A DNA stretch of 64,000 bases from Pseudofrankia saprophytica (GTDB lineage: Bacteria > Actinomycetota > Actinomycetes > Frankiales > Frankiaceae). The stretch covers positions 1,409,823 through 1,473,822 of the forward strand of contig NZ_KI912266.1 in NCBI RefSeq assembly GCF_000235425.2, in the 5' to 3' direction. The position numbers and the translations under genes are program-made. Positions 13,095-21,909 of the stretch are shown here, in pieces. Under the pieces are notes generated by a model. That model saw only the letters and a program-made list of their open reading frames with translations, did no database searches and was not told where the DNA came from. Numbering within the stretch: the first letter of the stretch is position 1; each line of letters begins with the position of its first letter.

Positions 13095-14354
13095 TTGCGG
13101 ATCGCGTTGCTGTCGTACCGCAGTCTCCCCACCTGTGGGGGCCAGGGCGTGTACATCCGCCAGATGTCCCGCGAGCTCATCGGCCTCGGCCATGAGGTGA
13201 CAGTGTTCAGCGGGCCGCCGTACCCGGTCGTGGACGAAGGGGTCGAGCTTCAGCGGCTACCGAGCCTGGACCTGTGGAGCGAGCCGAACCCGCTGCGCTG
13301 GCCGTCGCCGCGTGAGCTACGGGACGCGGCCTCGATGGCCGAGTTCGTGATGATGCGGACGGGCCAGTTCTCCGAGCCGCTCGCGTTCAGCCTGCGCGCG
13401 AACAAGGCGGTGCGGCCGCGCAAGGGCACGCCGCCGCCGTTCGACATCGTGCACGACAACCAGACGCTGGGATACGGGCTGCTGTCGCTGCGCAGGGCGC
13501 TCGAGCCGCATCGCATCCCGCTCGTCGCGACGTTGCACCACCCGATCACCGTCGACCGCCGGTTGCACCTGGAGGCGACGAAGGGGCTCAAGGCCCGCTT
13601 CGGGGTCCGTCGCTGGTACTCGTTCCTTCCGATGCAGGCTCGGGTCGCCCGCCGGCTGGACGGCATCGTCCTACCGTCCGAGAGCTCGCGGACCGACGTC
13701 ATCGCCGAAATGGGCATCCCGTCCGAGCGGATGCACACGGTGCCGCTCGGTACCGATCATGAGGTTTTCTCGCCCAATCCGGCCGTGGCCAAGGTTCCCG
13801 GCCGGATCGCCGTGGTCACCAGCGCGGACGTCCCCCTCAAAGGGCTGCTGGTGCTGCTCGAGTCGCTCGCGAAGATCAGGGTCGAGCGGGAGAACGCGCA
13901 CGTCGTCTGCGTGGGCAAGGCCCGTCCCGGTGGCGCCGCCGCGCGCCAGGTCAGCGAGCTGGGCCTGACCGACGCGGTCACCTTCCGGTCCAACCTCGAA
14001 CAGTCCGAGCTCGTCGACCTGCTGCGGTCCGCCGAGGTCGCGGTCGTGCCGTCGCTGTACGAGGGCTTCAGCCTGCCGGCCGTCGAGGAGATGTCCTGCG
14101 GGCTGCCGCTCGTCGCGACCACCGCTGGCGCGCTGCCGGAGGTGACCGGGCCGGACGGCGAGGCGGCTCTCACCGTGCCACCCGGCGACCCGGACGCGTT
14201 GGCTGTGGCCATCAGCCGGCTGCTGGGCGACCCGGAGCTGCGGGCCCGGCTTGGCGCCGGCGGGCGCCGCCGCGTCGAGGAGCGGTTCTCCTGGCGGGTG
14301 GCCACCGCCGCGACCGCCGACTGGTACGCCGAGCGAATCGCGGCGCTTCGGTAA
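13095..14354 (+). CDS. Glycosyltransferase family 4
   Basis: A 419-residue GT4-type retaining glycosyltransferase. The N-terminal Rossmann half starts MRIALLSYRSLPTCGGQGVYIRQMSREL, with the acceptor-side glycine loop. The C-terminal half carries the nucleotide-sugar site, including PSLYEGFSLPAVEEMSCGLPLVATTAG, with the conserved Glu of the EX7E region. The TTG start at 13095 has GGGAGGGC upstream. It begins an operon with the methyltransferase (3-nt gap) and the cyclase-fold protein. Such a set could build or modify a sugar-containing lipid or small metabolite. Donor and acceptor cannot be read from sequence. Confidence 0.9.
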   Translation: MRIALLSYRSLPTCGGQGVYIRQMSRELIGLGHEVTVFSGPPYPVVDEGVELQRLPSLDLWSEPNPLRWPSPRELRDAASMAEFVMMRTGQFSEPLAFSLRANKAVRPRKGTPPPFDIVHDNQTLGYGLLSLRRALEPHRIPLVATLHHPITVDRRLHLEATKGLKARFGVRRWYSFLPMQARVARRLDGIVLPSESSRTDVIAEMGIPSERMHTVPLGTDHEVFSPNPAVAKVPGRIAVVTSADVPLKGLLVLLESLAKIRVERENAHVVCVGKARPGGAAARQVSELGLTDAVTFRSNLEQSELVDLLRSAEVAVVPSLYEGFSLPAVEEMSCGLPLVATTAGALPEVTGPDGEAALTVPPGDPDALAVAISRLLGDPELRARLGAGGRRRVEERFSWRVATAATADWYAERIAALR

Positions 14355-14357
14355 CCG

Positions 14358-15161
14358 ATGCTGACAGTCGACTTCGACCAGTTCCCGGTCGGCCCTGGCG
14401 AGCGTGTCCTCGACCTGGGCTGCGGGGCCGGTCGGCATACGTTCGAGGCGTACCGCCGTGGCGCGGACGTCGTGGCGCTCGACTATTCGTTTGGCGACGT
14501 GCAGGCGGTGGGCGGGATGCTCGCCGCGATGGCGGCCGAGGGCCAGGTGCCGGAACGGACGCGGGCGGGCGCGGTGCGCGGCGACGCGTTCGGCCTGCCG
14601 TTCGCCGACGCGACGTTCGATCGGGTGATCGCCGCCGAGATCCTCGAGCACCTGCCGGCGGACGAGAAGGCGATGGCCGAGCTGGCCCGGGTGCTGCGAC
14701 CCGGTGGGCTCGCGGCCGTGACGGTCCCGGCCTGGCTGCCGGAACGGGTGTGCTGGGGCCTGTCCACCGGCTACCACACGGTCGAGGGTGGCCACGTGCG
14801 CATCTACCGCCGCGACGAGCTGGTCGGGCGGCTGACGGCCACCGGCCTGGAGTACATCGGCGGGCACCAGGCGCATGCCCTGCACTCGCCGTACTGGTGG
14901 CTGCGTTGTCTCGTCGGTGTCCATGACGACGACCATCCGGCCACGAAGCTTTACCACCGCCTGCTGGTCTGGGACATGATGAAGCGCCCCAAGCTGACCC
15001 GGTGGGCCGAGCAGGTACTCAACCCGATATTGGGGAAGAGCGTGGTCCTCTACCTGCGCAAACCGCTCGTTGTGCCCGGCCCGGCGTCCGAGCCCAACGA
15101 GACGCAGGCAGCGGCCGCCACGCTCACGAAACTGGAGGAGACCAGCCGTGGTGTCGGCTGA
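14358..15161 (+). CDS. Class I SAM-dependent methyltransferase
   Basis: A 267-residue methyltransferase with motif I VLDLGCGAGRHTFEAYRRG, an acidic motif II (DVVALDYS) and the post-I region AAEILEHLPADEKAMAELARVLRPGG typical of the Methyltransf_11 fold. Four nucleotides separate its ATG from the glycosyltransferase stop. It overlaps the next gene (start 15148), so it is probably co-translated. The substrate is unknown, and the partner genes suggest the glycosylated product of the same operon. Confidence 0.9.
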   Translation: MLTVDFDQFPVGPGERVLDLGCGAGRHTFEAYRRGADVVALDYSFGDVQAVGGMLAAMAAEGQVPERTRAGAVRGDAFGLPFADATFDRVIAAEILEHLPADEKAMAELARVLRPGGLAAVTVPAWLPERVCWGLSTGYHTVEGGHVRIYRRDELVGRLTATGLEYIGGHQAHALHSPYWWLRCLVGVHDDDHPATKLYHRLLVWDMMKRPKLTRWAEQVLNPILGKSVVLYLRKPLVVPGPASEPNETQAAAATLTKLEETSRGVG

Positions 15162-16521
15162 CCAACCCGATCCGCATCTGGTCCGGCCGGACGGACTCAC
15201 GATGCCCGCCCTGCCCGACCATCCCGGTCAGCGGCCGGGCTGGCCCGAGCAGATCCGGCGGCCCGACCGCCCCGCCCGGCCCGCACCGGCACCGTGGCCC
15301 GCGCCACTGCTGACCCGGGCCGAGATCGTCGAGACGGCCGACGCGCTCGTCACCATGCAGGAGCCGGACGGCGCGATCCCCTGGTTCGCCGGCGGCCACA
15401 CCGAGGCCTGGGACCATCTCGAGTGCGTGATGGCGCTCGAGGTCGGCGGTCGGCAGGACGCCGCCAGCCGGGGCTGGGACTGGCTGGTGCGCAACCAGCG
15501 TCCCGACGGCTCCTGGGCCGGCAGCACGGTCGGTGGCGTGGTCAAGCAGGACCACGCGGACAGCAACCAGTGCGCCTATGTCGCCACCGCGGTCTGGCAC
15601 CACTGGCGGCGCACCGGCGACCGCGCGTTCGTCACCCGGATGTGGCCCGTGGTCAGGGCCGCGCTGGACTTCGTGGTCGACATGCAGGCCCCCAGCGGCC
15701 AGATCTGGTGGGCCCGGTCGACCGACGGCAGCGACTACCCGGCGGCGCTGGTCACCGGCTGCGCCAGCACCCTGCACAGCCTGCGCTGCGGGCTCGGCCT
15801 CGCCGACCTCGTAGGTGAGGCGCAGCCCGGCTGGGAACTGGCCACCGGCGCGCTCGCGCACGCGGTGCGGGCCCATCCCGAGTACTTCCTGCCGACCGAT
15901 CGCTGGTCGATGGACTGGTACTACCCGGTGATCGGCGGCGCGCTGAAGGGTGCCGAGGGCCTGGCCCGGCTACACGCACGCTGGGACGACTTCGTCGTCG
16001 ACGGCCTGGGTATCCGGTGCGTGGATGACGAGCCATGGGTCACCGGTGCCGAGACGTGCGAGCTCGCGATCGCGATGCACCTGGTCGGAGAGACGGCCGC
16101 GGCGCGCACGCTCGTCGACGACATGCAGCACCTGCGCCACGACAACGGCGCCTACTGGACCGGCTGGCAGTTCGAGACCGGCTGCCACTGGCCGGTGGAG
16201 CACAGTTCCTACACGGCGGCCGCCGTCATCCTCGCCGTCGACGTGCTCGCCGGCGGCGTCAGCGAGGCTGTCTTCCGCGGCGACGACCTGCCCGAGCCGA
16301 TGACCATCCTGGAGCCCGTCGAGGGCGGGGACAGGTTCCTCTCCAGGCCCGCGGCCCCGCCGACGGGCCGGCTCACGGGCCGGGTCCCGCCGCTCCCGCG
16401 TAGCCGGGACCAGCTGGAACTTGCCTGCGACTGCGAGCCGGCCCCGCTGCTCGCCACCTGGGCCAGCGGCCCGCTCGCCGACCGCCTCACCGAGGGGCGT
16501 CGACAGCAGGTAGCGGGTTAG
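15148..16521 (+). CDS. Prenyltransferase/terpenoid-cyclase-fold protein
   Basis: A 457-residue protein of the alpha/alpha-toroid class often annotated prenyltransferase or squalene-oxidase repeat. Repeat-like stretches include MQEPDGAIPWFAGGHTEAWDH, VRNQRPDGSWAG and MQAPSGQIWW. There are many aromatic and acidic residues but no clear DXDD motif, so cyclase activity is uncertain. It could be a glycan-acting toroid instead. GTG 15148 is chosen over the longer open frame because GGAGGAG lies at 15134-15140, 7 nt upstream. It overlaps the methyltransferase by 14 nt and is the last gene of the operon. Confidence 0.75.
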   Translation: MVSADQPDPHLVRPDGLTMPALPDHPGQRPGWPEQIRRPDRPARPAPAPWPAPLLTRAEIVETADALVTMQEPDGAIPWFAGGHTEAWDHLECVMALEVGGRQDAASRGWDWLVRNQRPDGSWAGSTVGGVVKQDHADSNQCAYVATAVWHHWRRTGDRAFVTRMWPVVRAALDFVVDMQAPSGQIWWARSTDGSDYPAALVTGCASTLHSLRCGLGLADLVGEAQPGWELATGALAHAVRAHPEYFLPTDRWSMDWYYPVIGGALKGAEGLARLHARWDDFVVDGLGIRCVDDEPWVTGAETCELAIAMHLVGETAAARTLVDDMQHLRHDNGAYWTGWQFETGCHWPVEHSSYTAAAVILAVDVLAGGVSEAVFRGDDLPEPMTILEPVEGGDRFLSRPAAPPTGRLTGRVPPLPRSRDQLELACDCEPAPLLATWASGPLADRLTEGRRQQVAG

Positions 16522-16564
16522 CCCAGGTAGCGGGTTAGCAGAGCTCCGCGGCCGGGGCTGCTCC

Positions 16565-17182
16565 CTAGGGCACGCGCTCCAGGACACGGAGAGAGCCGGT
16601 GCGGGAACGCTCCTTGAAACCGTCGTCCAGGGCTCGCAGGAAGATGTGGTACGGAGCCTGGCCCCCGTCCGCGGGGTCGGGGAACACGTCGTGGATGAGC
16701 AGCGTGCCGCCTGGCAGGACGTGGTGCGCCCACGCCTCGTAGTCCGCCTGGGCCTGGTACTCGGCGTGGCCACCGTCGATGAACAGCAGCGAGACGGGTG
16801 TCGTCCACCAGCCACCGACCTGCTCCGTGCGTCCGACGACGAGGGTGACGACGTCCTCCACGTCGGCGTCCTCGAGGTTGCGACGCAGGAAGGGCAGCGT
16901 GTCCATCCGGCCAGTGCGCGGGTCGACCACCGTCGTGTCGTGGTGCTCCCAGCCTGCCTGGTTCTCGTCCGAGCCGCGGTGGTGGTCGACCGTCACGACC
17001 TGGGCCCCCGCCTCCCGAGCGGCCGCCGCCAGGTAGATCGTCGACTTTCCGCAGTAGGTGCCGACCTCGAGGATCAGCCCACCCGCGGGCACCGTCCTCG
17101 CCGCGTCGTAGAGCGCGTCACCCTCGTCCTCCGGCATGAAACCCTTCGCGGCCAGCGCCGCCCGCCGCAAACGCTCGTCCAC
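16565..17182 (-). CDS. Class I SAM methyltransferase (O-methyltransferase-like)
   Basis: About 205 residues with motif I LILEVGTYCGKSTIYLAAAAREAG, then VVTVDHHRGSDENQAGWEHHD and SLLFIDGGHAEYQAQADYEAWAHHVLPGGTLLIHDVFPDP. This layout matches the Methyltransf_24 / TylF-like fold, with an Asp-rich metal region. It converges on the toroid-protein gene and probably serves the same pathway. GTG 17182 is preferred because a longer frame would run into the PadR gene on the same strand. The ribosome site is weak, so the start is uncertain. Confidence 0.8.
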   Translation of the reverse strand: MDERLRRAALAAKGFMPEDEGDALYDAARTVPAGGLILEVGTYCGKSTIYLAAAAREAGAQVVTVDHHRGSDENQAGWEHHDTTVVDPRTGRMDTLPFLRRNLEDADVEDVVTLVVGRTEQVGGWWTTPVSLLFIDGGHAEYQAQADYEAWAHHVLPGGTLLIHDVFPDPADGGQAPYHIFLRALDDGFKERSRTGSLRVLERVP

Positions 17183-17237
17183 AAGGTAGGTACTACCAGA
17201 AACGGGCCTGTCGGTCCGCCGCCCCGGACCGACGCGA

Positions 17238-17783
17238 TCAGTCCGCGGGATCGGAGTCGCTGACCGGCGGCATGGCGCGGGCCCACTCGGCCCAGTCCGC
17301 CAGTGCCTGGAAGAGCCGGATGCCGGCCTCGGCCGCGAGGCGGATCGACCGCGTCTGTGGGCTGTCACCGTAGTCGCCGCGATCCTTGGCATTGGCATGC
17401 TCGCGGTAGAGGTTCGCCTGTTCGGCGAAGTAGCGGCCTTCCCGTTCGAGGTGGGCGTCGAGGTCGCCGGGCGACATCAGCCAGAAGAACACGGAACGAA
17501 GCAGGGGCTCGACGCGCAGGGTGTGGTCGACCTCGCCCTCGGTGAGCCAGCGGCGGACCTCGTCGAGACCGGCATCCGTGATGCCGTATGCCTTTCGCCC
17601 CCTCGGTCCTCGGCTCTCCACCTCGATCAGGCCGGCTTCGGCCAGGCGGCCGAGCTCGGCATAGATCTGGGGGTGCTGGGCGGGCCAGATCGGCCCGAGG
17701 GTCTCCTGAAACCGACGGGTGAGGTCGTAGCCGCTGGCCGGTCCCTCGGCCAGCAGCCCGAGCAGCCCATGTCGCAGGGACAT
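17238..17783 (-). CDS. PadR-family transcriptional regulator
   Basis: A 181-residue PadR repressor. The winged helix begins MSLRHGLLGLLAEGPASGYDLTRRF and continues with PAQHPQIYAELGRLAEAGLIEVE and a GRKAYGITDAG wing. A C-terminal helical dimerisation domain follows (Vir_act_alpha_C type, about residues 90-170). ATG 17783 is chosen because GGGGGTGAGG precedes it and because the longer frame would begin inside the operator. It is divergent from an SDR gene and probably represses both itself and that gene. Confidence 0.92.
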   Translation of the reverse strand: MSLRHGLLGLLAEGPASGYDLTRRFQETLGPIWPAQHPQIYAELGRLAEAGLIEVESRGPRGRKAYGITDAGLDEVRRWLTEGEVDHTLRVEPLLRSVFFWLMSPGDLDAHLEREGRYFAEQANLYREHANAKDRGDYGDSPQTRSIRLAAEAGIRLFQALADWAEWARAMPPVSDSDPAD

Positions 17784-17807
17784 CCTCACCCCCTCTCGTC
17801 GGTAGGC

Positions 17808-17827
17808 ACATGTACACCTTGACATGT
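17808..17827. promoter_or_regulatory. PadR operator between padR and the SDR gene
   Basis: The 20-bp sequence ACATGTACACCTTGACATGT contains the known PadR-family pattern ATGT-N8-ACAT (17810-17825). It lies 25 bp upstream of the padR start and in the divergent promoter region of the SDR gene. Further ATGT/ACAT half-sites follow at about 17837-17885. Function is inferred from motif and position. Confidence 0.75.
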
Positions 17828-17894
17828 CGCCGCGGCCACATGGATGCTCACACCTGTATCGACCAACATGTCATCCAATCCATGTGAGGCATCG

Positions 17895-18758
17895 GTGTCG
17901 CAGCCAACAGATCACCCGGCGGTCCTCGTCACCGGCGCCGCCGGCGGCATCGGAACGGCCATCACCGAGACGCTCGCCAGGCGTGGCTTCCACGTGTACG
18001 CGGCCGTACGCGGCGGCGGTGAGCACCTGAAGGGCCTTCCGAACGTCGACGTCGTAGGCCTGGACGTCACGGACCGAGACAGTGTTCGTGCCGCGGCCGA
18101 GCAGGTCACCGCCGCCCGGCGCGAACGCGGCCTGCGAGCGGTGGTGAACAACGCCGGAGTGATTGTCCACGGTCCGGTCGAGCTGGTCGCCGGCGCCGAG
18201 TTGGAGCGCCAGTTCGCCGTCAACGTCTTCGGCGCGGTCGAGGTCGCGCAGGCGTTCCTTCCGCTGTTGCGAGCGGGCCGCGGCCGCCTGGTGAACATCA
18301 GCGCCCCAAGCGCGAGTGTCGCGGTCCCGTTCGCCGGGCCGATCTCGGCGAGCAAGGCGGCACTCGACTCGTTCTCCGACGCCGCCCGGGTCGAGCTGGC
18401 GCCGTGGGGGATCCACGTCGTGACCGTCGTTCCCGGGGCCATCGAGACCCCGATCTTCGCCAAGGCCGACGCCGCCGCCCAGGCCGTGCTGCGCGAGGCG
18501 GACCCGCGCACGGTCGCCCTGTACAGCCGTCAGCTCGAGGCCGTCGCCGCCGCGCAGGTGGCGATGAGGACCTCGAAGGCCCAGACCGTCGCGGACACCG
18601 TGCTGCGCGCGATCGAGGCCTCCAAGCCCAGGGCCTACTACCTCGCCAATGCCGATGCCCGCGCCGCCGTGATGCTCTCCCGCCTGCCGACCCGGACCAA
18701 GGACCGTCTGCTGACCCGCCTGCTCGGCCTGCGCAAGGCGGTTCCAGCGGCGTCTTAG
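17895..18758 (+). CDS. Short-chain dehydrogenase/reductase (SDR)
   Basis: A 287-residue NAD(P)-dependent oxidoreductase of the classical SDR type. The cofactor loop is VTGAAGGIGTAI, followed by the structural NNAG in AVVNNAGVIVHG. The catalytic Ser lies in VNISAPSAS. The expected Tyr-x-x-x-Lys reads PISASKAALDSFSDAAR, so the Tyr position holds Ile or Ser rather than Tyr. That missing Tyr is worth noting. GTG 17895 has GAGG 5 nt upstream and avoids the operator. It is probably controlled by the divergent PadR repressor. Confidence 0.88.
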   Translation: MSQPTDHPAVLVTGAAGGIGTAITETLARRGFHVYAAVRGGGEHLKGLPNVDVVGLDVTDRDSVRAAAEQVTAARRERGLRAVVNNAGVIVHGPVELVAGAELERQFAVNVFGAVEVAQAFLPLLRAGRGRLVNISAPSASVAVPFAGPISASKAALDSFSDAARVELAPWGIHVVTVVPGAIETPIFAKADAAAQAVLREADPRTVALYSRQLEAVAAAQVAMRTSKAQTVADTVLRAIEASKPRAYYLANADARAAVMLSRLPTRTKDRLLTRLLGLRKAVPAAS

Positions 18759-18849
18759 TACCCGGACGCGCGCTCGCCGTGCGGCGATCGCGGGCCTCCA
18801 CGCCCGAGCCGCGCATTTCCTTTCCCGTTCCCGGCTATGGTCGGAACTC

Positions 18850-19533
18850 GTGGATCGTGCCGCGTCGGAGCGCCATTGGTCAGAGCGACATTGGGTTGAC
18901 TGGCACCGGCAGTACGACGTCACGGGGTCACCGCTGAGCCGTCGGCTCGCCATCGTCCAGCGACGCATTCGGCAGGCGCTGGACGAGCAGCCGCCCGGGG
19001 AGATCCGGGTGCTGAGCATGTGCGCGGGCCAAGGCCGCGACATCCTCGGCGCGGTGGTTGACCATGAGCGCCGCGACGACGTCCGGGCCAGGCTCGTCGA
19101 GCTCGCCCCCGACCTTGCCGCCGACGCGGAACGCGCGGCGCGGTCCGCCGGACTGGACGGCGTGCGGGTTGTGGTCGGGGACGCGGCGGACGTCGGCATG
19201 TACGAGGACATCGCCCCGGCGCACATCGCCCTGGTCTGCGGAGTGTTCGGCAATGTCAGCGACGCTGACGTGCGACACACCGTCGAGCAACTGCCCCGGC
19301 TGTGCCAACCCGCCGCGACCGTGATCTGGACACGTCATCGCCGGGCGCCTGATCTCACTCCAGCGGTGCGTTCCTGGTTCGCCGCGGCGGGATTTGAGGA
19401 GGTGGGGTTCGACACCGAGGACGGCTTCCTGATCGGTGTGGGAACCCACCGGCTGGTCGGACCGACGTCGCCATACCGGCCGGACATCCGGCTGTTCGAC
19501 TTCGTCGGTGACGGCGGAGAGGCGCACCTCTAG
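18850..19533 (+). CDS. SAM-dependent methyltransferase-like protein
   Basis: A 227-residue protein with a SAM-binding region (EIRVLSMCAGQGRDILGAV), an acidic second-strand segment (RARLVELAPDLA) and GDAADVGMYEDIAPAHIALVCGVFGNV, where the usual catalytic segment is expected. It resembles small actinobacterial class I methyltransferases with an N-terminal DWHRQYDVTGSPLSRRLAIVQ stretch. The GTG start at 18850 gives that full N-terminus. It converges on a metallophosphoesterase gene. No substrate can be assigned. Confidence 0.8.
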   Translation: MDRAASERHWSERHWVDWHRQYDVTGSPLSRRLAIVQRRIRQALDEQPPGEIRVLSMCAGQGRDILGAVVDHERRDDVRARLVELAPDLAADAERAARSAGLDGVRVVVGDAADVGMYEDIAPAHIALVCGVFGNVSDADVRHTVEQLPRLCQPAATVIWTRHRRAPDLTPAVRSWFAAAGFEEVGFDTEDGFLIGVGTHRLVGPTSPYRPDIRLFDFVGDGGEAHL

Positions 19534-19547
19534 CCGGGCGTCGTGCC

Positions 19548-20294
19548 TCACCCGATGCGGATCGCCTCCGGAAGCCGGTAGACGGCGAACGGGGCGCCGA
19601 TGACCGGTGCGGCGACGTTGCGTACGGGAGTCCCGGCGGGTGTCGCTCCGACCTCGGTCCCGTAGTGCGCGTGGCCGTGCAGGGCCAGCGCGACCGGGCG
19701 CCGGTCGGGCGCGGGTTCGCCGTCGATCGCCGCGCCGAGGAGGTGGCTGCCCAGGAACGGATACAGCTCAAGCGGCTCACCCACGAGGGTTTCCCGGATC
19801 GGCGCGTAGTGCGTGAGGACCACCCGGAGATCGACGTCGAGCCGCTCAAGTGCGTCTCGCAACGCTCCCCCGGCCGTTTCGGCCAGCCGAGCAAATATCT
19901 TCATTTCCTGCTCTCCGTGCGCGGCAGCCGCGCAGCCGGTGAAGCCTCCGGGGAATCCCTTCACGCCGGCGATTCCGACCTGTCCGCCGGCGGTGTCGAC
20001 GACGGTGGACGACCCCTCCAGCACGGTCACGCCAGCGGCGGTCAGCATCTCGGTGAACATCGCCTCCTCGCCGCGGTCGTAGTCGTGGTTGCCGAGAATG
20101 GCGATCACTGGCAGGTCGAGGCCACCGAACAGGTCGCAGACCTCCGCGGCGGAATCGGTGTCGCCATCCTCGGTCAGGTCCCCGGCAAGAAGAAGAACGT
20201 CGGCCACGTCGGCCGCACGCTGATATAGCGGCCGAAGCCGAGCCGCTGCCCCGGTGGTGACGTGGAGATCTCCTACTGCCGCGATTCGGACCAT
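19548..20294 (-). CDS. Calcineurin-like metallophosphoesterase
   Basis: A 248-residue enzyme with the full set of dinuclear-metal motifs: GDLH (residues 8-11), LLLAGDLTEDG, AILGNHDYDRG, a VVLTHYAP histidine and LHGHAHYG near the end. It likely hydrolyses a phosphomonoester or phosphodiester, and the substrate is unknown. ATG 20294 gives the family start MVRIAAVGDLH. The longer upstream open frame lacks any conserved text and would overlap the next gene's 3' end. A 140-nt gap separates it from the oxidoreductase on the same strand. Confidence 0.9.
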   Translation of the reverse strand: MVRIAAVGDLHVTTGAAARLRPLYQRAADVADVLLLAGDLTEDGDTDSAAEVCDLFGGLDLPVIAILGNHDYDRGEEAMFTEMLTAAGVTVLEGSSTVVDTAGGQVGIAGVKGFPGGFTGCAAAAHGEQEMKIFARLAETAGGALRDALERLDVDLRVVLTHYAPIRETLVGEPLELYPFLGSHLLGAAIDGEPAPDRRPVALALHGHAHYGTEVGATPAGTPVRNVAAPVIGAPFAVYRLPEAIRIG

Positions 20295-20434
20295 GACCCG
20301 ATCATCCCTGCTGCCCGTCCGGCGAGCGGACGGTTGAGCGATCTGGCCTGGCACCGCGGGTGCCGTCGGCGGGTACCGCTGTGCCGCGCCGCCATCCGCA
20401 GAGCTCGAGGCCATCCCGGTACAGCACGGCGACC

Positions 20435-21880
20435 TCATCCGGCGTAGACGTGGGTGTCCTCGATCTCGGTGATCGTCGCCTTGGGCGGTGGGCGGAAGCC
20501 GAGCTGGACGACCTGTTCGGGAACCGCCGTCGCCAGCAGCCAGTCGGTCGCGACGTGCGCCCGGTTGGTGCCCGCGCCGAGGGCCAGCAGGTGATAGGCG
20601 CGGGTGACCGCGGCGGCCGGGACGCCGGAGAGGTGAATCCCGAGCGGGTTGGCGACGGCGTCGGTGCCGCCGAGGTCGACGACGAATCCGAGGTCGCGGT
20701 GGCGGTATGGCCGGGCCTTGCCGTAGCCGATCGAGGCGGCGACGTTGCGCCCCGCGGCGGCCCCCTGGCGGACGGCGTGCTGCGCGGTCTGGCCGGCGGG
20801 CGCGCCGTCCCTGGTCACGTCAGGCACCGCCGCCGCGTCGCCGAGCCCGAAGACACCGGCCGCGCCGGGAACGTTGAAGTACTCGTCGACGACGAGACGG
20901 CCCTTGACGGTCTCGGTGCCCACCTTTTCCATCAGCGGGTTGGGAGTTATGCCCGCGCACCAGACGAGCGTGTGCGCGGGCACGACCTCGCCATCGCTCA
21001 GCGTGACCGAATCGGCGGCGACCCTCGTGACGGAGGTTTCCAGCCGGACCTCCACTCCGCGGTCGCGCAGCACCTTCATGGCGCCCGCCCCCAGGGCCTC
21101 GTCGAGCTCCGGGAGCACCCGGGGCGCCAGGTCGAGCAGGATCCAGCGAAGCTCGTCGGCTGCCAGCCGGGGGAAACGTTCCAGCACACCGGCGGTGAAC
21201 CGGCGCATCTGCGCGGCGATCTCCGTTCCGGTGTAACCGGCGCCGACCACGACGAACGTGCACCGAGCTCGTCGCTCGGCGGCGTCGGTGGCCATGTCCG
21301 CGTACTCCAGCTGACGCAGCACGTGATCGCGTAGATAGATGGCCTCGGCGAGGTTCTTCATACCGAGGCCATGTTCGGCCAGGCCGGGAATGTCGAAGGT
21401 CCGGGTGAGTGATCCCGGCGCCAGGACGAGACGGTCCCAGCCGGTCTCATGCGTCGAGCCGTCGCTGCCCAGAACGGTGACCGTGCGGCCGGCGAGGTCG
21501 ACGTCGACGGCATGCCCCGGACGCAGGACGGTTCGCCGCAACGCGCTCCGGACCGACACCGCCAGGTGCCGCGGCTCCACCTCGCCGGTGCACACCTGGG
21601 GAAGCAGGGAGGTGTAGAGCAGATGGTCCGTGGGGGAGACGAGCTCGAGGTCCGCCGCGCCGGCCGGTAGCCGTGCCTCGAGGTGCCGGAGAACGCCGAG
21701 ACCGGCGAACCCGCCGCCGACGACGACCACCCGCGGTGACCCGCCGCGGGTGGAGGCGTCGCCGGCGGTCGCCTCACCACGCTGACTTCCGGTAGGAGCG
21801 CCCTCGCCCCTCGCGGCCACCCGACCGCGAACGCGCTCGGCCATACGTGCGGCCCGTGCCACCGCGCTGGAGTTCTTCAC
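20435..21880 (-). CDS. NAD(P)/FAD-dependent oxidoreductase, NDH-2-like
   Basis: A 481-residue flavoprotein of the type II NADH dehydrogenase family. The FAD-binding loop RVVVVGGGFAGLGVLRHLEARL lies near residue 45, the NAD(P) loop TFVVVGAGYTGTEIAAQMRR near 210, and GVFGLGDAAAVPD binds FAD again. Type II enzymes pass electrons from NADH to quinone without pumping protons. The C-terminus has no obvious amphipathic membrane anchor, so a soluble reductase is possible. GTG 21880 has GGGGGAAGGA just upstream. It lies 29 nt after the methyltransferase on the same strand, so co-transcription is likely. Confidence 0.88.
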   Translation of the reverse strand: MKNSSAVARAARMAERVRGRVAARGEGAPTGSQRGEATAGDASTRGGSPRVVVVGGGFAGLGVLRHLEARLPAGAADLELVSPTDHLLYTSLLPQVCTGEVEPRHLAVSVRSALRRTVLRPGHAVDVDLAGRTVTVLGSDGSTHETGWDRLVLAPGSLTRTFDIPGLAEHGLGMKNLAEAIYLRDHVLRQLEYADMATDAAERRARCTFVVVGAGYTGTEIAAQMRRFTAGVLERFPRLAADELRWILLDLAPRVLPELDEALGAGAMKVLRDRGVEVRLETSVTRVAADSVTLSDGEVVPAHTLVWCAGITPNPLMEKVGTETVKGRLVVDEYFNVPGAAGVFGLGDAAAVPDVTRDGAPAGQTAQHAVRQGAAAGRNVAASIGYGKARPYRHRDLGFVVDLGGTDAVANPLGIHLSGVPAAAVTRAYHLLALGAGTNRAHVATDWLLATAVPEQVVQLGFRPPPKATITEIEDTHVYAG

Positions 21881-21909
21881 GGTTCGGTCCTTCCCCCTGT
21901 CGAGGGCTT

